From Sorangium cellulosum (lineage in GTDB: Bacteria > Myxococcota_A > Polyangia > Polyangiales > Polyangiaceae), in contig DYPH01000061.1 of assembly GCA_020720045.1 (NCBI GenBank), positions 1-34,408 of the forward strand: 34,408 nucleotides of DNA, written 5' to 3'. This document shows, one piece after another, positions 9,068 through 15,730 of the stretch (position 1 is its first letter; each line of letters begins with the position of its first letter). The position numbers and the translations under genes are program-made. The notes under the pieces are model-generated. The model saw nothing but the letters and a program-made list of their open reading frames with translations, was not told the DNA's origin and searched no databases.

Positions 9068-9302
9068 AGGACCTCTCGACGGGTGGGGGCCGAGCAGCAG
9101 CTCGTCAAGCCGGGGGCCGCGCACCAGTGGGGCGCCGCCGATGCCGCCCTCACCAGAAAGCGTGCCAGCGCATAGCTCGCCCAAAAGACGAGTTACTTCC
9201 GTCATGTTTCCGGCGAGTGGTCCGCGCCGATTCGGGGCGTTGGTCGATCCTCGCGCAGGCTGCTCGAAGATCGATCAGGTGTCTCAAGCGCAAGGGAAGC
9301 CG
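9068..9302 (-). other. Intergenic region upstream of the MBL hydrolase gene
   Basis: These 235 bases separate the stop of the phosphoesterase gene from the hydrolase start. The hydrolase frame is open back to 9205. I see no clear terminator hairpin with a T run, no tRNA and no strong promoter hexamers. A promoter for the hydrolase-activator-bioB group probably lies here. Confidence 0.35.
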
Positions 9303-10919
9303 TCAGGGGCCGTCGAGTGTCTTGCCAGCCGCGGCGCGCGTCTTCGCATAGCGGAGCACAACATCGATCTGTTCACCTACGAACGTCGTCGCCGGAAGCG
9401 GGGGGGGCGCATTGAAGAAGACGTCGGGATGCTCGCGAAGGCGCTTGGAAATCCCGATCGAATAGTTCACGTCCTTTACGAGCGGCGACGGAAGGAACAT
9501 TCGAAGATTCCCTCCACGAACACGACTTTTCAATTCGAGAAGTTGGGCTCCGGTGAACGTGCCCTTCCACAGCGATGTGAATCCACTCGTCCCCGCCGGT
9601 TCTCGCTGAATGTAGAAGGTTTCAAACAACGACTGGGGAGTCGCTGGCCCTTTGGCGATCGGTCCAAAGAACGTGTCGCCGCCCATGAGGACGCCGTCTA
9701 CCCGCTCTTCGCTTCGGAAGGCATCGCGAACGAGACCGGGGAGATCCATCAACGAAATCGTCTTCCCAACGGAAACGATCGTTTCGTTCAGTTTCGGCGC
9801 GTACTTCGCCTCGATGGCGGCCACCCCTTTCTCGACCTCATCGTCGACGGGAGTCTGTTCCGTCAGCCGTACAAGCTTGTAGTTTTCGAAGGAGACGCTC
9901 TTCGGACCGACAACCACCATGCCGCGCCCAAATGCGCGTGTCCAATGGCCCGCTTCAACGAGATATCCCATCCGTCCGTCGGCGCGCCAAACGGGATTCG
10001 GATTCTCGAGGAATTCTTCCGTATGGGAGGAGATAAAAACGTCAATCCCAGGGACACGCTGGGCGAGCTGGGAATCGGGGAAGAGCCCGAGATGATCCAG
10101 CGCGATGATAACGTCGACTTCAGGACGGAGCTTCTCAACGAGCCCTTTCGCAATGGTCGCGTATCGATCATCATGAACGAATACGGTGTCGTAAGGCCCT
10201 TTGGTTTGCTCATCCCGCGCGTCGAAACCGGCGGTAACGAGACCGAGAACCGCCACCTTCACGCAGCCGACACGGAAGCGGACGTAGGGTAGAAACGGAT
10301 TCGCCGAAGCCGCTTTACCTTCGTTCGGCACGTATTGAATATTTGCCGCCAGCACGGGAAAGCGGGATTGAGAAACGTCCCGCAGCACCTGTTCTCGGCC
10401 CCAGGCAAAGTCGTGATTTCCAATCACGCGAGCATCGAGCGGAAGAAGTTGAAGGGCCTCGCGTGTCGACTCTCCGCCGGAAAGTGTCTCGGCAAGAGAC
10501 CCCTTTTCGTAGGCATCACCGGCGTCAAGAACGAGGACGTTGGGGGTCGTTGCGCGCTCGGCGGCTAGAGCACCAGCCAATCTTGCAAAACGACTCTTGC
10601 CACCAAGTCTCTCGCTGTAGCGAGCCTGAAGGTCGTTTGTGTGGAGCAAAAGGAAGCGCAAATCCGGCGCGCCGTCCTTCCCCACAAGACACCGACCAAT
10701 AACCCGTTCGGCGAAGGGATCGGGCGCCAGCTGCGGTGCCGCGCCGACACCGGGACTGCCCACCGACGCCGCGGGGAGTCTCGCAGCGTCGGGCGAAACG
10801 CCCGGAAGCGCTGGATGATCTCGAACGACCGGAGGTGAAAGGTTTGTGGAGCCGCCTGGCGCGCCGCAGGCCACGAGCGCGACGAGTGCGAGCGCGGCTC
10901 GCCAACACAGACGCCTCAA
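9303..10919 (-). CDS. UshA/5'-nucleotidase-like metallophosphoesterase lipoprotein
   Basis: This is a 538-residue lipoprotein. The start is TTG, overlapping the pilT-like stop (TTGA, 10916-10919). The signal peptide ends in lipobox LVAC (Cys18). An Ala/Pro linker leads to a calcineurin-type phosphoesterase domain (about 85-330) with LLHTND (Asp96), LDAGD (Asp135), IGNHDF (Asn168, His169), ALDHLG (His276) and SSHT (His299). A C-terminal 5'-nucleotidase-type domain follows (about 345-530). Family members hydrolyse nucleotides or nucleotide sugars outside the cytoplasm. The one odd point is the first metal motif: the His that normally follows Asp96 two residues later (TNDxH) is Gln98 here. Most other ligands are present, so it may have altered metal binding or specificity rather than being dead. 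The substrate is not predictable. Confidence 0.88.
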   Translation of the reverse strand: MRRLCWRAALALVALVACGAPGGSTNLSPPVVRDHPALPGVSPDAARLPAASVGSPGVGAAPQLAPDPFAERVIGRCLVGKDGAPDLRFLLLHTNDLQARYSERLGGKSRFARLAGALAAERATTPNVLVLDAGDAYEKGSLAETLSGGESTREALQLLPLDARVIGNHDFAWGREQVLRDVSQSRFPVLAANIQYVPNEGKAASANPFLPYVRFRVGCVKVAVLGLVTAGFDARDEQTKGPYDTVFVHDDRYATIAKGLVEKLRPEVDVIIALDHLGLFPDSQLAQRVPGIDVFISSHTEEFLENPNPVWRADGRMGYLVEAGHWTRAFGRGMVVVGPKSVSFENYKLVRLTEQTPVDDEVEKGVAAIEAKYAPKLNETIVSVGKTISLMDLPGLVRDAFRSEERVDGVLMGGDTFFGPIAKGPATPQSLFETFYIQREPAGTSGFTSLWKGTFTGAQLLELKSRVRGGNLRMFLPSPLVKDVNYSIGISKRLREHPDVFFNAPPPLPATTFVGEQIDVVLRYAKTRAAAGKTLDGP

Positions 10920-11989
10920 AACGCGGCCAACTGGGAAGCGAGTGTGGGGTCGACGAGGTTCTTCTGCACGAGGTCTTCAAAGGCCATTTTGAACGATTGC
11001 ATGCCGTAAGGGACACGCCCTTTCTCCATCACTTCCTTCAGCGGCGGATTCGCTTCGGGTCGCTGAATGGATGCGCGTGCCGTACCGGTAGCTACAAGAA
11101 CTTCCGCTGCAAGTACAACGCCTTGTCCGTCTGCGCGCGGAACGAGCCGCTGCGCGACGATCCCCTGCAAGACATCGCCGAGGCGCTGACGCATCTCCTC
11201 AACCGCGTTTCCCGCCGCCCGCGGCGCCAGCGCCAGGACTCGCCCGATGGTTCGAGAGACGTCAGGTGTGTGGAGGGTGGCAAACACCAAATGCCCCGTT
11301 TCTGCCGCCTTAAGTGCGATATCCATTGTGATTTCATCGCGAATTTCGCCAACGAGGATCACGTCGGGGTCTTGACGAAGGGACGCACGCAAAGCATCTG
11401 CGAAGGAGTCGGTGTCGAGGCCGACCTCCCGCTGACTCACACTCGATTGGTCGTCGGTGTGTAGAAACTCGATCGGGTCTTCAATCGTGACAATGTGGAG
11501 CGCCTGGGTTCGATTCAGATGACCGATCATTGCAGCCAAGGAGGTGCTCTTCCCATTTCCCGCCGCGCCGACCACGAGGACGAGGCCACGCTCTCTCTCG
11601 GCGAGAAACCGGCAGGCCGGCGGAAGCCCGAGTTCCTCCATCGTGGGAATCGTCAATGGAATCACGCGGAGAACGACAGCGAGCGCATCACGTTGCCGAT
11701 AGACATTTACCCGAAATCGCCCAATTTCTGGGATCGCGTACGCGGCATCGTGCTCCTTCAGCGTGCCAAGCGCCGCGCGAACGTCCGGGCTCTGCACAAC
11801 GTGCGTCGCCACGGCAAGCATGTCGTCGGCAGTGAGCGGGTCGGTGCGGAAGAAGATGAGCTCGCCGCGCACCCGGGCCGCCGGCGGCATCCCTTGCTTG
11901 AAATGAATGTCGCTTGCGCGGGCGGCAAGCGCTTTCCCCAAGAACTGCTGAAAATAGGGCTCGCTTGCGTAAATCGAAGGTTCGGTCAC
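10916..11989 (-). CDS. pilT: PilT/PilU-like type IV pilus retraction ATPase
   Basis: This is a 357-residue cytoplasmic hexameric secretion-type ATPase of the PilT family, which powers pilus retraction and twitching. After an N-terminal PAS-like domain (ASDIHFKQGMPP, 25-36) come Walker A GAAGNGKST (141-149), the Asp box IEDPIEF (169-175), Walker B DVILVGEIRD (209-218) and the His box ETGHLVFATLHT (230-241). The C-terminal segment does not show the classic AIRNLIREGK motif of retraction PilT: in its place is a Pro-rich stretch, then KEVMEKGRVPYGMQSF. It is therefore a divergent paralogue closer to PilU-like accessory ATPases. No other pilus gene is nearby. It follows a lipoprotein gene by nine bases and overlaps the phosphoesterase gene. 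Confidence 0.88.
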   Translation of the reverse strand: MTEPSIYASEPYFQQFLGKALAARASDIHFKQGMPPAARVRGELIFFRTDPLTADDMLAVATHVVQSPDVRAALGTLKEHDAAYAIPEIGRFRVNVYRQRDALAVVLRVIPLTIPTMEELGLPPACRFLAERERGLVLVVGAAGNGKSTSLAAMIGHLNRTQALHIVTIEDPIEFLHTDDQSSVSQREVGLDTDSFADALRASLRQDPDVILVGEIRDEITMDIALKAAETGHLVFATLHTPDVSRTIGRVLALAPRAAGNAVEEMRQRLGDVLQGIVAQRLVPRADGQGVVLAAEVLVATGTARASIQRPEANPPLKEVMEKGRVPYGMQSFKMAFEDLVQKNLVDPTLASQLAAF

Positions 11990-11998
11990 GACGACACC

Positions 11999-12589
11999 CT
12001 ACTTGGCGTCTTCGCGGTTGATAAGGTCCGGTTTTGCGATCCACCCCCAGGCTACGAGGCGACGAAGGGCCGACACCGCGCGGCTCCGTTCCTCCTTTGA
12101 GCCCCCGCCGTCGCCGACCCACGTTGCGAGCGAATCTGCCGCCGCGAAAAGTTGGTCTGGCGCTTCAACGTCGAGCGCCAAACGCGGTCGCGAAGTCAAC
12201 CGCAGGAGCCCATCAAGGGCCGCCTCGCGGGCGTCCCCCGAAATGACCGCCTCGGCGAGGATCGGGAAGGCTTCCCAACCCTCGGTGTAGCCAAGTGCCT
12301 GAAATACAATCGTATGTTCCTTCGAGCCGGCCCGAGCAGCCAGCCCGGCGGGGCCGAGGTAGTCGGCGAGGCGCGCGAAGTCTGCGTCGTCTCCGTCGGC
12401 GACCACCGCGGCCCAGAGTGCATCCCCGCGCGGATCGGCCTCGGGGGCCGGCGGCAACAAGCCCTCGACGGGAACCGCCGCATCGGGTGCATTCTGCACC
12501 GGTCCCTTCGTGCCGCACGCGGCGCCGCCGCAAGCGACCGTCGCCGCCGCGAGGCACGCAACGAGCATGGAGTGCAACGGGATCTTCAT
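11999..12589 (-). CDS. Lipoprotein of unknown function with HEAT-like helices
   Basis: This is a 196-residue product from ATG 12589. The hydrophobic signal stretch is followed by Cys20 (TVAC) and a Gly/Ala/Cys-rich segment, so it is probably a lipoprotein; the lipobox is not perfect. The mature part is mostly alpha-helical, with repeated short units (DADFARLADYLGP, YTEGWEAFPILAEAVISG, REAALDGLLRLTSRP, SRAVSALRRLVAWGW) that look like degenerate HEAT/ARM repeats. No named family is recognised. It is the first gene of the minus-strand run leading to the PilT-like ATPase and phosphoesterase. It diverges from the cyclase gene across a 136-base region holding an inverted repeat. The frame extends upstream to 12739, but only the 12589 start gives a signal peptide at the N-terminus. 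Confidence 0.7.
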   Translation of the reverse strand: MKIPLHSMLVACLAAATVACGGAACGTKGPVQNAPDAAVPVEGLLPPAPEADPRGDALWAAVVADGDDADFARLADYLGPAGLAARAGSKEHTIVFQALGYTEGWEAFPILAEAVISGDAREAALDGLLRLTSRPRLALDVEAPDQLFAAADSLATWVGDGGGSKEERSRAVSALRRLVAWGWIAKPDLINREDAK

Positions 12590-12670
12590 CGACGAACCGC
12601 TCTCGTAGTCGGAAATTTTGGGAAAATCGAGCGCCGATTCTACCCGTTCGCCGCGCCCCGACGCGCTGGC

Positions 12671-12689
12671 GAACAAAGGCCATTTGTTC
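12671..12689. promoter_or_regulatory. Operator-like 19-bp inverted repeat in the lipoprotein/cyclase divergent region
   Basis: The sequence GAACAAAGGCCATTTGTTC has perfect 7-base arms (12671-12677 and 12683-12689) around a 5-base centre. It is AT-richer than its surroundings and ends 36 bases before the cyclase ATG. That size and symmetry fit a dimeric helix-turn-helix repressor or activator site; it could also form an mRNA hairpin. Which regulator binds it is unknown. Confidence 0.5.
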
Positions 12690-12725
12690 CTTCCGACGGC
12701 GCCCGTGCGAAGTATGTTCCGCGCC

Positions 12726-14330
12726 ATGACCGATCTCATCGCCGCCTCGCAGAACCTGGAGCCACTCCGACGCCTTGTGGACGAGGAAATCGAGCGCGCG
12801 ATGGTGAATCACGGGGCCTTGTCCGACACGCTTCGCCAGGTCCTCTCCGCAACCGCCGCCCATGCAGGTGCAGAGTGCATGTATGTACGCACCTACGGCG
12901 AAGATCTCGCTCTCTCCGATTTTCTGGCGGGTGGCCGCGCCCCGCTTGCCCACAACGCCGAGGCGATCGCGGCGATCCTCGCAGCGACGGAGTCGACCGA
13001 GTCGGCGCCGACGGCGCTTTCGCGGAACCATCAAACGCTCATTGTGCGCCCGATTGACGTAGCCGGGCAGTGGTTTGGCGCAACTGGCCTGATCTTCGAG
13101 CGTGCGCTGGGCGAGGAAGAATGTGCTGCTGCCCAAACAATTCTCGAGGCGGTTATCGAGGTTCTCGATAACCATCTCTATTCGATTTGGGCGGCTCGCG
13201 AGCGGCACACGGTCATGCTGCGCCTCGGCGACGCGCTCCGCCACCGTGTCCTCCGCGATGGTATCGGTGATGCGGTCCGCGTCCTCGCAGCAGCTGTGCC
13301 GATCGAGCGATTGCTTATCGTCTATGTCGCCGAGGAAAACGCGACACGTACACTTCAAGTTAAGCTTTTTGAGGGGAACAAACTCGTCCTAGACACCCTC
13401 GGAAGCAGCGACGGTTCGCACGGTCCGATGCGCCAGATGGCCATCGACTTCCTGGAAGGGAAGTCCCGAGAAATACTCGGAAACCTAGGACTTTCCACCG
13501 ACCAGGAAGAGGTCCTTATTAACGGCGTTACCAACAGCGTCGTGGTTGGTAAAATCGCCTTCGCTTCCAAGCATGGTGCATTGAACATGCACAATCGTGA
13601 GCTGATTGCGGGATTTGCCGGGTTCATCCGGCAGCGCATCGTCGATTTCAACAAGGAATGGCGAAACCTCGCCTCCAGCTTCCGTGAAGAGACGGTTGCG
13701 CGCCTCCTCCAGAGCGCCGACTACGAAAAGACCTACCTCGCCCCACGCGAAGAGACCGTAGGGATCCTGTACGTCGATATTTCCGGGTTCACCCGTCTCT
13801 CCGAACAGGTCCTGAAGGAACCATCGGCGGTCGCTCATTTCGTCGAAGCGTGGAGCGAGGATGCCGTGAACCTCGTTTGGGAGCACGGAGGCGTCTTCGA
13901 CAAAATGGTCGGCGACTGCATCATTGCCCTCTTTGGTCCACCGTTTTATGAGGAGAGTCCCGGTGAACGGCTCGCCGCCGCACTCCGCTGTGCGATCGAC
14001 ATTCGCGCGATGACCAACGCGTTCCCACGGCGCGTCCGCTTCTCGCATCTCGCCGCCGAGGGGGTTGCCGTTTCGACGGGGGTACACCTCGCACCGCTCT
14101 TCGTCGGCACCTTCGGAAGAGACCGGAATTTCACCGGTTTCTCCTCGGGGATGAACAATACTGCCCGCCTCCAGGGGTGCGCAGCGCGGGATGAGATCCT
14201 CGTGATGGACGACGCGATTGCAGCGTTGCCGCAGCGCCATGGCTTCGCGTTCGGGGAGCGGAGGACCGCCCAGGTCAAAAACGTGAAGGAGCCGCTGGCG
14301 TTTCGCCCTGTGGTCGTCCCGAATCGCTAG
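12726..14330 (+). CDS. Class III adenylate cyclase with GAF-like sensor regions
   Basis: This is a 534-residue soluble protein. Two GAF-like sensor regions (about 28-150 and 168-308) are joined by helices to a C-terminal class III cyclase domain (about 343-534). The catalytic set looks complete: metal-binding Asp351 (LYVDISGFT) and Asp397 (KMVGDC), base-recognising Lys393 with Thr470 (NFTGF), and transition-state Asn477 and Arg481 (MNNTARL). The Lys/Thr pair favours ATP over GTP, so cAMP is the likely product. The usual TVIGDAVN core is changed to TGFSSGMNN. There are no transmembrane segments, so the input is probably a cytosolic ligand. ATG 12726 is chosen; ATG 12714, four codons upstream, is an alternative. 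It diverges from the lipoprotein gene and converges on the next gene with two bases between stops. Confidence 0.88.
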   Translation: MTDLIAASQNLEPLRRLVDEEIERAMVNHGALSDTLRQVLSATAAHAGAECMYVRTYGEDLALSDFLAGGRAPLAHNAEAIAAILAATESTESAPTALSRNHQTLIVRPIDVAGQWFGATGLIFERALGEEECAAAQTILEAVIEVLDNHLYSIWAARERHTVMLRLGDALRHRVLRDGIGDAVRVLAAAVPIERLLIVYVAEENATRTLQVKLFEGNKLVLDTLGSSDGSHGPMRQMAIDFLEGKSREILGNLGLSTDQEEVLINGVTNSVVVGKIAFASKHGALNMHNRELIAGFAGFIRQRIVDFNKEWRNLASSFREETVARLLQSADYEKTYLAPREETVGILYVDISGFTRLSEQVLKEPSAVAHFVEAWSEDAVNLVWEHGGVFDKMVGDCIIALFGPPFYEESPGERLAAALRCAIDIRAMTNAFPRRVRFSHLAAEGVAVSTGVHLAPLFVGTFGRDRNFTGFSSGMNNTARLQGCAARDEILVMDDAIAALPQRHGFAFGERRTAQVKNVKEPLAFRPVVVPNR

Positions 14331-14338
14331 AATTAGCG
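14325..14338. other. Small inverted repeat spanning two convergent stop codons
   Basis: CGCTA-GAAT-TAGCG forms a 5-bp stem with a 4-base loop. It contains the TAG stop of the cyclase gene (14328-14330) and the TAA stop of the convergent gene (14333-14335). There is no T run, so it is a weak terminator candidate at best. Confidence 0.35.
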
Positions 14339-15502
14339 GGTTCCGGCGGCGACGTCGGTGCACCCATCGAAGAGCGCGATGCCGGGGCCGACGCGGCGAC
14401 CTGTGCAGGTTGCACACAGTGCGTCGCCATCAAGCACTCCGTTGGGAGCCCCGGAAAGATCGAGGGTTGCCGCGCCCGGGCCGCCTGTCGTTCGCAACGT
14501 GATCTTCCCGCGGGTGACCTCCGAGGCGGTCCCGCAAATCCTCACCTTTTCGCCGTCATAGATGGGGCTTCCATGGGCGTAGCTATCGAGGATGGCGGCC
14601 GGCGTCGTGCGGGGGGCTTTCGCGGCGGCGGGCGCGACGACGACGGGCGGGGGCGGCGGCGGGGGCGGCGGGGGCGGCGGTGGGGGCGGCGGCGCTTTGG
14701 AGGCGAAACCGACGACTGCGCCGACAGCACCCAGAAGGACCAAGCTCGCGACGACGGCGACAATGGCGATCACCGCACCGGTGCCAGTGCCGCCGCCGCT
14801 TCGCGGAGCTGGAAGCGCGCGAGGAAGCTGCCCACTTCCGGCCTGCCCATATCCTTGCTGCGGGTAGCCTCCTGGCCCATATCTTTGCTGCGGGTAGCCC
14901 GCCTGCCCGTAACCAACGGCCTGAGCCGGCGGGGCCGCGCCCGGGTGCGCGTGGGCAACTAGTCCGTATCGTTGAAGAAGTTCCGGGGCGGGCGCATAGA
15001 ACACCGGCTTCGGTGGACCAGGCGCGTCGGTCACCGGCCGTGGATCGCCAAGCATGTTTCTGTAGACGCCAAGACGGGCGAGCAGGCGCCCGCGTTCGAA
15101 GGTCCCCGGCGGCTGGCTCGCCCGGAAGGCGCGGCCGGGTTCGGAGAAGAAAGCCCCATCGTCGGCACCGAGCCGCAGCGCCTCTTCCATGCATGCTGCA
15201 GCCAATTCGAGGTCTTGCGCGGTTCCGTCGGCTTTCTTCGCATAGCGGTCCGAGAGTTCGAGCCACTGTCCTGCGTCAAGCAGCTTGGAAGGTTTGAGCG
15301 TACGCCCGCGATCTACGAGACTCGCTTCAACAGGCTCAAACAGGAGTTCCTGGGTTTCGCCATTCGGGCCGGCATAGGTCACCGCGACGACCATCGCCTC
15401 CCTACGCATCACAAGCGCCCGCGAATGCGAAGAAATACCCTGGAATTCAAGGTAGTAGAGAATCTCTTCCAGCGTTTGTGACGGGAGGATCGCGGAATTC
15501 AT
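14333..15502 (-). CDS. Single-pass membrane protein with polyproline run and C-terminal OB-like domain
   Basis: This is a 389-residue protein of unknown function. Residues 1-155 form a predicted cytoplasmic alpha/beta and helical region (the AACMEEALRLGADDGAFF segment is TPR-like). Residues 160-235 are a Pro/Gly/Tyr/Gln-rich low-complexity linker with repeated YPQQ-YG units. One transmembrane helix follows at about 243-266. Then come 16 consecutive prolines (271-286) and a C-terminal domain (about 303-384), with RICGTASEVTRGKITLR and three Cys (363, 366, 381), that resembles the OB-fold tRNA_anti-like family. Arg residues before the helix suggest the N-terminus is inside and the OB-like domain in the periplasm. 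Sixteen prolines should stall ribosomes and demand EF-P. No partner is apparent in the neighbouring genes. Confidence 0.75.
   Translation of the reverse strand: MNSAILPSQTLEEILYYLEFQGISSHSRALVMRREAMVVAVTYAGPNGETQELLFEPVEASLVDRGRTLKPSKLLDAGQWLELSDRYAKKADGTAQDLELAAACMEEALRLGADDGAFFSEPGRAFRASQPPGTFERGRLLARLGVYRNMLGDPRPVTDAPGPPKPVFYAPAPELLQRYGLVAHAHPGAAPPAQAVGYGQAGYPQQRYGPGGYPQQGYGQAGSGQLPRALPAPRSGGGTGTGAVIAIVAVVASLVLLGAVGAVVGFASKAPPPPPPPPPPPPPPPPVVVAPAAAKAPRTTPAAILDSYAHGSPIYDGEKVRICGTASEVTRGKITLRTTGGPGAATLDLSGAPNGVLDGDALCATCTGRRVGPGIALFDGCTDVAAGTR
14645..14692 (-). repeat. Polyproline-encoding GC tract (16 Pro codons)
   Basis: Forty-eight bases encode 16 prolines, using CCG, CCC and one CCA in an approximate CCGCCGCCC pattern. 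The plus strand is a long G-rich run that could form a G-quadruplex. Slippage would change the proline number in frame. Confidence 0.9.
14841..14912 (-). repeat. 30-bp imperfect tandem repeat (2.3 copies) in the Tyr/Gln/Pro linker
   Basis: Units at 14841-14870 and 14871-14900 differ at few positions, and a partial third copy begins at 14901. They encode the repeated Gly-Tyr-Pro-Gln-Gln-x-Tyr-Gly linker of the membrane protein. Confidence 0.85.
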
Positions 15503-15578
15503 GCCGCACGCCTAGTCGCAACCCGGGGCGCAGGGCAACCGCGACGGTTTAGAAGTAGGGATTGAGTTGGAGAGAAAG

Positions 15579-15660
15579 TGGTCCCTACGGGACTCGAACC
15601 CGTACGCCTTTGGGGCAAAGGATTTTAAATCCTCGGCGTCTGCCATTCCGCCAAGGGACC
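15579..15660 (-). tRNA. tRNA-Leu (anticodon TAA)
   Basis: The minus strand folds as a class II tRNA. The acceptor stem is GGTCCCT with AGGGACC plus discriminator A. The anticodon stem is GAGGA/TCCTT around loop TTTAAAA (anticodon TAA). A long variable arm has a GCC/GGC stem, and the T arm is ACGGG-TTCGAGT-CCCGT. CCA is not encoded, so the CCA-adding enzyme must finish it. It lies 70 bases downstream of the aminopeptidase gene on the same strand, in a stretch without a clear promoter of its own. Confidence 0.95.
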
Positions 15661-15730
15661 ATAGCTCCTCACCGCCAAGCGGGCCGCTGCGAGCGGGCCG
15701 AACGTGCGGGGGGATCTGCCGAGCCTCCTA

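Noticed and set aside
9141-10292. Open frame of 383 codons on the plus strand across the phosphoesterase gene
   Set aside because: It is fully antisense to a protein with clear motifs, is rich in Arg/Gly/His as expected from GC-rich shadow frames, and has no recognisable domain.
12213-14417. Long minus-strand open frames opposite the cyclase gene
   Set aside because: The cyclase has complete catalytic motifs on the plus strand; the opposite frames look like codon-bias artefacts.
15537-15549. Small hairpin AACCG-CGA-CGGTT downstream of tRNA-Leu
   Set aside because: A 5-bp stem with a 3-base loop and no T tail is too weak to call a terminator.
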